From: Hyperoplus lanceolatus
Taxonomy: Eukaryota > Chordata > Actinopteri > Uranoscopiformes > Ammodytidae
Length of the DNA stretch: 64,000 nt
Reading direction: 5' to 3'
NCBI GenBank assembly: GCA_026929865.2
Contig: CM049397.1
Location: 33,810,198-33,874,197 of the forward strand
Under the pieces are notes generated by a model. The model had not been told where the DNA came from. It did not search any database and saw nothing but the letters and a program-made list of their open reading frames with translations. This document shows, one piece after another, positions 21,578-33,817 of this stretch. The position numbers and the translations under genes were made by a program. Numbering within the stretch: position 1 is the first letter of the stretch; every line of letters starts with the position of its first letter.

Positions 21578-23777
21578 TTAGAGGATGATGCATTTGTCTT
21601 TGTATTTCTGTTTTAGTTCCTTTACTTCTTCTTCATGCTTTTTCTGCAAGTCTTCCATTTGCTCTTTCAGATTTTTTTCTTTGTGGCTGGAGAGCTTGTG
21701 TAAGAGATCGTACTCTTTGCCCTTGCTTTCTTCTGTCTCTCTCATTTGTCTCTCATGCTTTTGCTTCATTTCCTGTATTTCCTCCATGTGCTTATCTACC
21801 AATGCTGTGAAGTCCTTGGTGTATCTCTTTCTGAAGTCATTGAATTCTTCAGCTTGTTTTCTGGTCTCCTCTTCATAGTTCTTCTTCATTTCATCAATTT
21901 TTTTCTTATGGTTTTCTTCTAATTCTTCTCTCGCTTTTTCCTCCTCTTTTCTTCTGATTCGATCTTCCTCTTTTCTTTTCTTTTCTTGTTTTTCAAACTC
22001 CTGCTCGTATTCTTCTTGTAGCTTTTGGATTTTTGTTCGTTCCTCGTGTCGTTTCTGATCATCTTCTCGAAATCGATTATCCCACCATTCTTTCCTTTCC
22101 TTCTCCCAGTTCTCCTGTTTTCTCATCTCTTCTCTACTCTGCTCCAACTCTCTGTCAGTCCATTTCTGTTGTTGAATCACTTCCTGCTTTTTCTTCTCCC
22201 TGTCCTCTTCGTCTCTCATGTCCTTTTCTTTCTTTCTCTCTTCACGCTCCTTATTGATGTTTTCCTCCATTTCTTTAAGTTGTTTGCTTCTCTTCTGTTC
22301 AATTTCTGATTTCTGTTGTTCCATACTGTTCTTCAATGCTTCTATTTCCTCCTTATGTTTTCTTTCTAGCTCCTCTCTCTCCCTCTGCATCTCTTTTTTT
22401 TCTCTTTCATGATCCTCTCCACCTCTTTCTGTATCGCTGCTTCAGCCTCTTCAAACATCTCTGAGGTATAGCATCGGCTGCCGTTTTTCTTCATCAATTG
22501 GTTTGATTTTTTCAATAACTCGCTGACTTGAGTGCGGTCTGTCTTCTTTTCATTATTGAAGACCTGGTATCTTCCTCCACAGTCATTTACCAGATTTATC
22601 AAAAAGCCATCACGGTCGTCTTTTATGTAAGTCTCAATGGACTTAGATTTGAGAGCATCTCCTTTGGTGAATATAATGATGATGAAATCTTGTGATTTCT
22701 TTCCGAAGCACTTCTTGATCAGTTCCACAGAGTTTTTTTCCTCCTGTGTAAAGCGGCCGATCTGAAGCACCAGCAAGAAGACATGAGGTCCAGGAGACAA
22801 CATGCTGATGCATTTCAGAAGTTCCTGTTGAACGTCTTCATTGGACAGAGTCGTGTCGAACAATCCGGGGGTGTCGACCACATGGACCAGTCTTCCATCG
22901 ATCTCTCCTTTTTCCTTCTCACAAAACCTGGTCACCGAATTGGCACTGGCCTCAGATTGGAAATGATCTTTGCTCAAAATTGTGTTTCCAGTTGCACTCT
23001 TCCCATTGCCAGTCCGCCCAATCAGCACCATCCTGAGACAATCTGTGCTCTGATTTCCAGTGTCATCTCTCATCTCATGCCTCTGTTTCACATCCTGCAG
23101 TTCAGCCTTCAGTTCAAAAACCATCTCCATCTGAGCCTTGGTGAACATGTCTTTTGTGAAGCATCTAACGCTCATCTTCTCCACATAATCCAACAGCTCT
23201 GGGATCTGCTTCTTGTCCTTGATGTTGAGAATGACATATCTTCCTCCACAGCTCTGACAGAGCTCCTGGATCTCCTTGTTTTCCTCTACAAAGTTAACAA
23301 CATCTGGATCTGTAGGATCTGACTCCACGGTGAACAGAATCATGGTGAAGTCATTGACTTGAGAGCTGAATATGTTCTGAATGGTTTCTAACTCTGCCTT
23401 GTCATCATCAGTGAAGGGACCCACAGGTAGCACCAGGATGAAGGCATGGATGTCCTCACAGAGGGAGCAAAACAACGGAGTGATTCATCCATCACTGCCT
23501 TCTGCCTTTTTTCATACAAAGCAGGCAGCTCCACTAAGGAAACGCAACGTCCACACACCTCTCCCTGATGTTTAACACACTCTGGTGAGTTGGAGACGGA
23601 ATGACCCAAAATGGCCTTTGCTGCTGAAGTCTTCCCTGCTCCTCTCCTCCCGAATAGAACCAGGTTCAAGGCTGGTTTAATGGTCTTGTCAGTGAAGGTG
23701 AGAAAGGTTCCTTTGTTTTCATGCACAATGTACTCAATATTCTGCATTAACAGGTCCAGATTGTCTTCAAACATGTC
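21578..23777 (-). CDS. GIMAP8-like GTPase, large 3' exon: two AIG1 domains, coiled coil, CIIL end (two frame breaks)
   Basis: AIG1/GIMAP GTPases act in vertebrate immune cells, usually on membranes. The exon follows acceptor TTATCAG at 23778 and starts with the helical tail of an AIG1 domain ([14 protein letters not shown]). The next domain has G1 GRRGAGKTS and the non-GTPase-like VELPALYEK at G3. The third is complete: G1 [13 protein letters not shown]3 DTPGLFDT, the AIG1 box [13 protein letters not shown], and TKGD at G4. A roughly 270-residue Lys/Glu-rich coiled coil follows, ending KYKDKCIIL, a CaaL-type prenylation motif. The frame breaks at 23460-23478 and at a run of eight A near 22396-22403; in each case the next frame continues the protein. 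It may be a recent pseudogene or contain sequence errors. Linkage to the 5' exons at 25588-28661 is likely but not proven. Confidence 0.8.
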
Positions 23778-23799
23778 CTGATAAATGTGTTATTTTTGC

Positions 23800-23870
23800 A
23801 AAGTGGCCCGGCCCTTCGTAGATTTTTCTGTATGTGGCCCTCAGTGAAAAAAGTTTGGGGACCCCTGATG
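23800..23870. mobile_element. hAT terminal fragment
   Basis: The inverse reads caggggtccccaaacttttt followed by gggccacatac, the typical end of a hAT-family element. It lies in the intron just upstream of the large GIMAP exon. Only one end is present. Confidence 0.6.
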
Positions 23871-23917
23871 TAACAGATAGGAGGTACTTACACAGGAAAG
23901 CATCTAAGATTTATATA

Positions 23918-25528
23918 CAGTGTCGTGCGAAAGTTTGTGAACCCCTTGAGCCTTTTGGAATTTTATTTATTTTAACCATTATTAATAAAAAATTTCCAAT
24001 ACCAGTATTTTTTATATGAAAAAACAGATGTTTGTTTATCAATTCAACATTTTTCTTTTCCAGAAATCAATTGTTCAAATAGATAAAACAAATTATTTGA
24101 CAAATGTTGTATGTGCAAACGTTTGTGAACCCTGAGCTGCATTGCTTAAATCGAGCAAGGTAAACACAATCAGGTGGGCCAAACTGATTGATGAAATGGA
24201 CCAATGTAGTGAGAGATCTTTAGGGAATAAATTGGGCGCCACTAGATAAAAAAAAGATAAAACCAGGTCAGTTTAGGCTCACCAAACTGAATCCATACAG
24301 GTCAGACATGCTCAAAGGGGAAACAATCTCAGGGGATCTCAGGAATAGAGTTTTGATGCTGCACATTTGTCTGGGGACAGCTATACATTCGTATAAAAAA
24401 GTTTGAGCCCCATCGGCCCACCATGAGGCAAAACATCTACAAATGAAGAGCTTTAAGAGTGACTTAACATCTGCCTAGAAGTGGACTTCCTTCAAAAATA
24501 TCTTCCAGCACCACAAGAAAGGGGATTTTTCAGGTAAAAGCCAACCCACACATTACATCTGGAGATTTGCAGACCATTTGCCATCACCATTCTTCACTTG
24601 GGAAAAGGTTCTGTTGGTGGTAGGCAGAGTTGCGTTTTTGCCCAAACATGGCGGTTTTGGTTATGACCAAACAGATCAATTTTGGACTAATCTGTCCACA
24701 GAATAAGACTTCAGGTATCTCCAGCTGCTCTCTGGCAAAGCTGTGACAAGCAGTTTTGTTCTTTTTTGAGAGCAGAGGCTTCTTCAACAACCCTCCCTTG
24801 AAAGCCATGTTGACTGAGTTTTCTTCTTATTGTGGAACCATGCACATCTGTCCCAGATGTTGCAAGAGAGGTCTGCAAATCACTAGATGTAATGTGTGGG
24901 TTGGCTTTTAACTAAAAAAATACTTTTCTTGTGGCGCTTGAAGATATTTTTGAAGGAAGTCCACTTCTAGGCAGATGTTCAGTCACTCTTAAAGCTCTCC
25001 ATTTGTAGATGATTTGCCTCACGGTGGACCGATGGAGCTCAAACTTTTTTTGAATTAATTTATAGCTGTCCCCAGACAAATATGCAGCATCACAACTCTA
25101 TTCCTGAGATCTTCTGAGATTTTTTTCCCTTTTAGCATGTCTGACCTGTATGGGTTCAGTTTGGTGGGCCTAAGCTGACCTGGTTTTATCTTTGTTTTAT
25201 CTAGTGGCGCCCAATTTCTTCCCTAAAGATCTCTCATTACATTGGTCTATTTCATCAATCAATTTGGCCCACCTGATTGTGTTTACCTTGCTCGATTTAA
25301 GCAATGCAGCTCAGGGTTCACAAACTTTTGCACATACAACATTTGTCAAATAATTTGTTTTATCTATTTTAACAATTGATTTCTGGAAAAGAAAAATGTT
25401 GAATTGATAAACAAACATCTGTTTTTTCATATAAAAAATACTGGTATTGAAAAAAATGTATTAATAATGGTTAAAATAAATAAAATTCCAAAAGGCTCAA
25501 GGGGTTCACAAACTTTCGCACGACACTG
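23918..25528. mobile_element. Tc1-like foldback element with about 640-bp inverted arms
   Basis: Ends are cagtgtcgtgcgaaagtttg and its exact inverse, each next to a TA (23916-23917 and 25529-25530), the Tc1/mariner target. The left arm (to about 24545) and right arm (from about 24870) are near-identical inverse copies, including parts of transposase DNA. The centre (24584-24808, minus) keeps a Tc1 transposase scrap: KPLLSKKNKTACHSFAREQL and a downstream KTAMFGQKRNSAYHQQN. It cannot encode a full transposase. It sits in the GIMAP locus between exon 25588-25650 and the large exon. Confidence 0.9.
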
Positions 25529-25587
25529 TATATCCACCAAAAATGTATTTGCAAATACCTGATAAGTAATGAGATTAATATACTTAC

Positions 25588-28500
25588 TGTTATGAGATAA
25601 AGGGTTTGTCTCTGATAGTTTCGAAGTGATTATTGTTGCCTCATGTATCCCTGTAAAAAGACATTATTAGTTTTCAACTTAATGTTCTCATCTAATGAAG
25701 GAAGATAAGAATGGACCAAGTTTCCATTCCTGCGGAAAGTTTTCTGCACTTACCAGCAACTTCAACTCTTTCTAAGATAGAAGTCTCCTTGTGTTGCGTT
25801 TCCTTTTGTTTGGGGCTTTGTTGATCATCTGGTAAAGTAGATTTTGCGTCTTCAAATGTTTCATAGCTAACATACTCTCCATTGTTCTCCTTTGCTACTT
25901 GACCCAAACGGGTTAACAGCTCTGAACGTTCAAGGTTCTTCAGTTTCAAGTATCTGTATCTACATTTTCTTTTAATGTCTTTTAACTGAGGATGTTCCAT
26001 GCACTTTTTCATTGAACCAGAACTCTCCCCTTTGGGTTTGGAAATCAGAACCAGAGAATGATCAAATAATTGATTCTTGAAATTTTCAAGGATTCTGCAG
26101 AGCTTCACTTTCTGTTGCTCAGTGAAGTCTTCAGGCTGTAGAACCAGCAGGAACACATGAGGTCCAGGAGAAGAGAGTTCAACACAGTGTTTCACATGTT
26201 CTGTCAGTTTCAGTTCGGAGATGTTGGGATGCAGGAGATCTGGGGTGTTGATTAGAACCATGCGTTTCTCCTTTAACGATGCCTCAGCGCTCACACAGCA
26301 GTCTGGTTCTTCCTCACTGTTGAACTTAGCCTCTCCGGATATTAAGTTCCCAACTGAACTCCTTTCAGGCCAGCTGTTCCCCAGCAGAATGACCCTCAGC
26401 TCAGACACTGAAATAGAAAAGTGATAATTTATTTCAAAATCTACTTATGACACTGAATTGACTTTTTTGTGTTAGTTACATTACATGTACAATAACATAA
26501 AGCTATAGTATTGTTGTCCCCATGAGGAATTCTGAGGAATTATAACGACACTGTCAGCACATCTACATGACTTCCAATGTTCCTGAAAAATAGGGAAGTG
26601 AAAATAAGCGTCCTTGAGATTGATAGTGGTGAACAACTCCTTTAGCACTGTCAACTCCAGGATGTGCCTTGTGTGTGGTTGATAGGTTAATGTTTTTATA
26701 AATGCATTTAGGCGTGGGAGGTCTTTGGGATGCCGACGCTAAAACGTGACGTCGGCAGACGGCCGACCACTGATTGGCCAGAGACTACCGGCTTCATTCT
26801 GTTGTATTTATATACTATCTATGGTATTTACTCCCAAACTCTCCGGGACTTTTGAGTGTATTTTGTCTCGCCGCGTGTAAAATAACAATAACAAAAATAA
26901 AAGATATAAAGCCCAGACATCCACATATAAACAAAGATAGTAGTGCAGAGGTAAGATAGTTAATGGGAAGGAAAAGCCAGGGTGCACAGATGGGTTTGAG
27001 CCTTGATTTAAATGCAGAAATGGAGGGGGAATCCCATGTCAGGGGGCAGTTGGTTCCACAAGCACGGAGCAGCTAGTGCAAATAACATTTCTGAGAGTTG
27101 TGCCATTGGCATGGCTGTATACCAGCGTTTCCCAGCCTGTGGGTCGCGACCCCACGTGGGGTCGCCTGGGATTTAAATGGGGTCGCCTGAAATGCTAGTA
27201 AAACATGATAAATGGATTTTTTTTTTCCTGACTCAATATACTGGCCACTGATCTTTGAAGAACCCAACAAATATTATTTAAAAAGAAATTATTTACAGGC
27301 TCATGATAGGCCCCTGATCTTCGTAGAGGGGGGCGTACGGAGATCAGGGGCCTATCATGTGGAAGTACATTTTAGATATCTTTTAAATTACATTGTTCGG
27401 GGCCACAAAGATCAGGGGCCTATATTGAGTCATAAAAAAATAAACAAAGACTTCAAAGAGAGAAGGAGCTTCGGGATAAGGGATTATTTTAATAATTCCC
27501 GAAGCTGACTGGAATTTTTAAACCTGTACTTTCTGCTTTTTGGTAATTCTGTGCTTCCAAAAATTATTCAAGAAAAAAGTACTAAATAGCTCACATGGAC
27601 ACAGTTGATTTATCCTTAGTTTTATTCTCAAAGTGCACCAGATTGATGAATTTTACTTCAAAAGTAAAGCATAGTATTGCTGAGACATTAATATTGTCAG
27701 CCGCTATCGAAATGTTACAAACGATATGCAGGGATGCCCACTTTGTGCACTAAACCTGGCTACTCTGCATTTGCAACACAGTATAACAAACATGATCAAA
27801 AAATGAATTATAGAAAAATATGTCTCTGATGTCAAAATGTGGTCACAGCCCAAAAAAGGTTGGGAGCCACTGGAGTAAAGGCTGTAAATACTTCTGTTCA
27901 TATTATATTTGTTTTTATTTTTAATAAATTTGCAAATATCTCAAACCAACTTTTTTTTAGTTGTCATTATGGGGTATTATGTGCAGAATTTTGGGTTGAA
28001 TAAATGAATGTAATACAGCGTTATTCTAGGCTCTTACATAACGAAATGTGGAAAAAGTGAAGCGCTGTGAATACAATCCACTGTAAACAGCATTTCAACA
28101 CCCATTGAAAACTAAAAATTCCTATCTAATTAAACATAAAAAAATATTCATACTGAGTTAAAATTGACTCACTGTAAGGCGGAAGATATTCATAGCTGCT
28201 GATGCCCTCCAGGGGTTTGGGATCATCTGTAACTATAAGGATTCAGAAACACGTTCTTTAATAATGTTAACGCTAATGGACATTCTTACAAAACTAACAA
28301 TTGCATTTTTGCTTAAGGATCTATGACACTGAATATTTATTTCAGTATTTGTGATAAAATGTTGTTGACAAACTCTCAAGCTGTTAAACTTACAGTCAGG
28401 ACGATCAAGTTCACGGCTGTGCCTGCCCTCCCCCGAGTCTATAATTTGTGTTTTAAAAAAAACATTGATTAACCCTGGGTTCATTTGTAAAAATCCATTT

Positions 28501-28661
28501 ACACTGAGAAATAATAATTCTATTTATGTGCAGTAGACGTTTTTAGAAACCACGTGACAACCGGTTAATGGCCGATGCCAACTGGAGACAATGTTATTTC
28601 ATGATCTGTCATGTGTGAAATATGTTGTCTGACTGGACTCACCGGCTGCTGCAGTCGCCAT
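25588..28661 (-). CDS. GIMAP8-like GTPase, 5' exons: N-terminus and degenerate AIG1 domain
   Basis: Exons are 28643-28672 (ATG at 28661), 28394-28438, 28173-28226, 25754-26407 and 25588-25650. All junctions are GT-AG and phase 1, and they join in frame. The protein begins MATAAADSGEGR and reaches the AIG1 domain at MSELRVILLG. The P-loop position reads GNSWPERSSVGN, lacking the Lys-Ser of a GTP-binding loop. The G3 site reads NTPDLL, and the AIG1 box [15 protein letters not shown] is intact. Such a domain is probably unable to bind or hydrolyse GTP normally, as is common in one domain of fish multi-domain GIMAPs. The last exon ends in phase 1, but the next visible exon (ending 23777) needs phase 0, so at least one exon is missing or unrecognised between them. 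Confidence 0.8.
26470..26690. mobile_element. MITE fragment related to 60532-60902
   Basis: It shares 'aaagctatagt', 'ccccatgaggaattct' and 'cactgtc...gcacatctac' blocks with the complete TTAA-flanked copy at 60532-60902. Confidence 0.55.
26942..27122 (-). mobile_element. LINE 3'-part fragment
   Basis: Near-identical to 48790-48972, sharing 'ttggttccacaagcacggag' and 'atggctgtata'. The related copy encodes, on the minus strand, a LINE C-terminal motif (APCLWNQLPPGKC). Confidence 0.65.
27123..27866. mobile_element. hAT element with internal nested palindromes
   Basis: The left end cagcgtttcccagcctgtgg pairs with the right end ggttgggagccactgg, the classic hAT 'gtttcccaacc' termini, and the 'gggtcgcgaccc' block follows the left end. 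No transposase frame and no clear 8-bp duplication were found. Its interior (27229-27432) holds nested inverted repeats. Confidence 0.65.
27868..28075. mobile_element. Tc1/mariner terminal remnant
   Basis: The sequence resembles the ends of fish Tc1 elements ('taaaggctgtaaatacttct' at the left, 'gaagcgctgtgaatac' at the right). It is short and non-coding. Confidence 0.55.
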
Positions 28662-29087
28662 GATGTGCTCTGCTGAAAAACATCAGGGCAAATTCCTCTG
28701 CAGGACAGAATAAATAAAATGTAGTTTCTCTGACACCAACTTCTCTCACTCACTCTATGGTCTCTCTCTCTTTGAAAACATGTTAAAATATATTTTATAT
28801 GAGGACATTCATTTTAGAAGGAAGACATTTATGTTGCGATAACTTGCGATGGTTTTATAGACAACATCCTCGCACACATGCAGGCGCACACAGACACACA
28901 CGTTTTATGAAATGGCAGAATGTTGATTTTAAGATTTCCTTTCAAGTCATTCCTCCGAGTAGCCTAGGCAACTTGCATACAAAATTAAACGAAATATTAC
29001 AAATTTTCCTAAAAGTGTTTAAAAAAGGCAGTAGCCTACTAAACAATTACAATTGTCAATCTCTGGTATACAAGTTAAAATAGAAAT

Positions 29088-29200
29088 TTTTATTTTATTT
29101 TACCTTTATTTTAAACCAGGCAATAATTGCTTGAGGTCAAATTACCTCTTTTTTCGAGGAAGGCCTGGCCAAAATGGCAGCAGTTAAAAAGAATGACAAG
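29088..29200. repeat. Dispersed repeat fragment
   Basis: The stretch 'ttttattttacctttattttaaaccaggcaa...' resembles the common fish repeat tail that begins 'tttatttaaccaggcaag'. It has no coding content. Confidence 0.4.
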
Positions 29201-29576
29201 ACAAACAAAAAGACAGCACAGACATGAGAAAAAAAGAGACAAATACATACATTCCAGTGTATCAACAAAAACAGACATTATTCTTGGAAAGGGCTGGATT
29301 GACAAGATTTTGACAAGTAACTAGCCGTCAAGTTGTTAATATTTTAATGATTTGTATAGAGGCTATTTGTTTGAAGCTTCCGCATTTAGCTGAGAATGAA
29401 AAGCTACACGGTTTCTGTGACACGTCAGAGCAGCTCAGTGAACGTAGAGTGTAGCGAAGTTACTGTCATGATAACAATATGATGGATAATAGCCTACCGC
29501 ATTGACCGACACACGGCGTTTAGCTGCTAGAGTCATTCTATAATTTGTATTTATTAAGTTTTAGATTTGTACTCAC

Positions 29577-29640
29577 CCGTTTGAATTCCTGCTGCGCCAT
29601 ATGCGTGAGACGGTTGAAGTGAAAGTAAAAGCCAGTTCAG
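29577..29640 (-). promoter_or_regulatory. Candidate first exon and IRF/ISRE-like promoter of the GIMAP gene
   Basis: A donor AAACGG|GTGAGT ends at 29577. Upstream on the minus strand, 29616-29630 reads TTTTACTTTCACTTC, an IRF/ISRE-like array (plus strand gaagtgaaagtaaaa). A (GAAAA)n tract follows at 29643-29665. This suits an interferon-responsive immune gene. The 5' exon would be non-coding and spliced to 28672. Other donor-like sites at about 30225, 30500 and 30805 could mark alternative first exons. Confidence 0.45.
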
Positions 29641-29939
29641 ACGGAAAAGAAAAGAAAAGAAAAGGGGGCTGAATGATTTTTTTCCTTTTGGAGAAGAACT
29701 GTAGCCGGTTCAAACATGTTTGCAACATGATACTTTATTTCTCGTTTTCCTTTATCTGATGACGTGCAATTTGATTGACAGTCAAATGAACATTTGCTGT
29801 AAAATCTGAGGAGATTTTACGAGATTTTACTCAGTTTATTGCAGTGACAGACAACGACAGTTTTTATCTATAGCACAATTCAGAAACAACCAGTGACGTG
29901 CAACAATAAACAACACACAGGCACTATTTCAAATAATTT

Positions 29940-31039
<1,100 letters not shown>

Positions 31040-31262
31040 CAGTCAATGGTTACATTGAAATTTGTCTTTTCGCATATCTCTCAAGTTACCAAATTTCGGA
31101 GGTCAGCCGTCCCTGGAGCAGTTTTGGGGTTTAGTGTCTTGCTCAAGGACAATGGTAGAGATGTGGGTACCATAGACAACACCCTCCTGCTCGGTGTCGG
31201 GGGTCGAACCAGCAACCTCATGGTTACTGGTCGGCCACCTTTCCTCTAGGCCATCCTACCAC
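31040..31262 (-). repeat. SINE, type E
   Basis: Second copy of the repeat at 5700-6000, with the 'cctcatggttactggtcggc' head region and ggttcgacccc B-box on the minus strand. Confidence 0.75.
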
Positions 31263-31870
31263 CCTACATGATGTGAGTCCGCATGCACAGAACCACCGCC
31301 GGATCTGACAGCTAACTGCAACATGCCACTTTTTGGTTGGTGGGACTTTTTTAGTTGTAGTTTTACAATATTATTAAGAAGGACACACATCTTGGGTAGA
31401 GACATATATTACCTTTCTACCTTCAAACGCTGTGTTTGATGAACAGATTTTTTTATTTAAACATTTTTTACAAGCTAAAATGTCTTTATTTGCAACAATA
31501 TATCTTGACAATATCATATGTAGGCTGATACCAGACTTGTATCACAAATAAACAATAAAATTGACACAGAAACAAACTCAAAATTAGTTTTTTATTGTCA
31601 TTTCTGAGGACATGCCACAAAACAACAAAACAAAAACACGTAGTAACTACGCTGTGATTGGAAGAATACTTCCAACTTCAATATTTCTATAAATTTAGGT
31701 TATACTAACTTTGTTACAATAGAATAATTTGTTAGATTTACTAATAGAAAAAATGATAAAAAGCTTGGGGAGGTGAGTTGTGTGCATAGCTTATAACCAA
31801 CCTCTAGACAAAAAAAATAAAAATTATATAAATAAATGCTTTAAAATAATACTAGTGGCTGTGGTGATGT

Positions 31871-32216
31871 TGAAGGTGCACTATGTAACTTTGGGTGTGT
31901 CATAGAAGTGAACATTTTCTAAGGTTTATTCTCATAACTGAATAAACAAACTTTCCTCACAGGAAAAATGTAGATCCCTGGAACACTGTTTGAAGCTTCC
32001 TGAAAAGTTACTGTTTCACTGTTGTAGTTTACTGCAGCAGGGCCCACAGTTTGGTTTACAAAAGTTCCGCCTCAAAATAATTTAGTTTTGATTTATGGTG
32101 ATAGAAATATTCAACACTAAGAATTACATTTAGAGTAAATATGTTTTGTAAACAAACTGCAGGCTCTTCAAATGTAAACAAATCCCCCTCCTCTGAAACT
32201 ACATAGTGCACTTTTA
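31871..32216. mobile_element. MITE with 'ggtgcactatgtaact' ends
   Basis: The left end aaggtgcactatgtaacttt is the inverse of the right end aaactacatagtgcactttt. About 346 bp, non-coding. Confidence 0.7.
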
Positions 32217-32616
32217 ACCCAAATTTTCAGTGGTTCATCCCCAAATGTGAGAAACCGAGTGATTAATAAACAAAATGCTGCAAAATACAAAACGTGGTAG
32301 TGTAACGTGTAAAGACAAGTTATTCTGCTTTATATAATGAGATGTGTTTTAACCAGCGTAGTGTGAAAAACTGTAATCATAACGACCAAACAGAGGAGTT
32401 TACAGAGTCTCAAAAGCACATGTTTTTGATTGTAAAAGAAGCGAAAATAGGCTTTAAAAAATTATTTTTCTGATGCAACTAAATGACAACTGAAGAAAAA
32501 TATCAACCAATTGTGTTCATAATTTATTTTTCAGCTATTTCTCAAGCACAAAAGTCATTAATTTGCCGCCTCCAAGTTGTCAATTTAGTGGATTTTGCTA
32601 CTTTAATTGACTTGAT
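32217..32616. other. Intergenic, nothing recognised
   Basis: AT-rich sequence with no exon, frame or repeat that can be supported. Confidence 0.4.
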
Positions 32617-33081
32617 GGTAACACTTTATAATAACTATCCGTTGTAACTCGTTAATAGATCATTAGTAAACTCTTAATTAATGATTATTAATGATTTGTT
32701 AAGTGTTTGTTAGCAGTTTGTTAAGGATTTATAACAATGGTAGATAGTTAATAGCTTAATAATTGAATCAGTTCATCTGGGAGGTAATCCGAGATTAACT
32801 GATCACGTCACGTTCAAGTCCATGGCATGCACAGTGTGTATTGAGTTTATTTAAAAATGGGGCTGCCCTCAGTTGCCCATGCACTGTGTATAGTCTATAG
32901 CCTATTTCAGCCTCGTCCCAGATGAACTGATTCAATTATTAAGCTATTAACTATCTACCATTGTTATAAATCCTTAACAAACTGCTAACAAACACTTAAC
33001 AAATCATTAATAATCATTAATTAAGAGTTTACTAATGATCTATTAACGAGTTACAACGGATAGTTATTATAAAGTGTTACC
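32617..33081. mobile_element. hAT-like foldback MITE, 465 bp, with 8-bp target duplication
   Basis: Two nearly perfect inverse arms of about 160 bp start ggtaacactttataataact and end with its inverse. The flanks are identical: gacttgat at 32609-32616 and 33082-33089. The short centre (32785-32915) is single-copy. An 8-bp duplication points to hAT mobilisation. The near-perfect arms suggest recent insertion. Confidence 0.9.
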
Positions 33082-33300
33082 GACTTGATTTAATATGTTT
33101 CGCTTTTGGGTAGGTGTTTTCATCGGAAAAAAACAAGTGAATTTAAGTTTCAACATGGACTTTTTGAAAAAAAATTCCCTAATTTATTTTAAAACGATAA
33201 AATCAATTAATCACTTAAGCCAAATTATTTCAGAAAAAATCAAGTACTGACGAACATGTTAGATAGTTGCAGTCCTATACCTACATAACATCCATGTTGT

Positions 33301-33817
33301 TTAAAGCTCCCATATTATACACTTTTCGGTTCTATTATACACCATATTATATGGTCTTAGTGGTCCCTAACACGTTTTTCTTTAATTGTTTGCTGAAAAA
33401 AACTTTCAGATAATTTATTGTACTATGCTGATGTTCAGCTAATCTCACAATGGCCTATTTTTTTAAAAAGAGCTGCAGCTCCCCTCGTAAATATACAATC
33501 TTTGAGCTCCCCCCGCCCGGAAGCGAAGCCAGATACGCCTCGCCCTCTGTCTGTCAGGGCCGTGGACCAATAAGAAATAGGGGTGTGGGCTGCACAGTGG
33601 AAGCTTCTGGCTTTCCAGTTTGTGAGGTCAGAAAAGGGGAGAATTCTGACTGGAGTATATTGGGTGGGGGAGGGGTGGTGGTTTCAGAAAGGGGGAGAGT
33701 GAGAAAAGGAGAGTGTTATTTTTTTAAATATTTTGGCAGTCTCTAGGCACACCGTGGACCCATGGATATGTTAGAACACATTTAAAAAGTGCATTTAGCA
33801 TAATATGTGACCTTTAA
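33301..33817. mobile_element. TTAA-flanked MITE ('aagctcccatattata' ends)
   Basis: The left end after TTAA (33301-33304) reads aagctcccatattatacact. The right end reads agtgcatttagcataatatg and tgacct before TTAA (33814-33817). These are imperfect inverse copies. The TTAA target fits piggyBac or Kolobok mobilisation. Confidence 0.7.

Noticed and set aside
24584..24808. 74-residue minus-strand frame as a gene
   Set aside because: It is the central scrap of a Tc1 transposase inside a foldback element.
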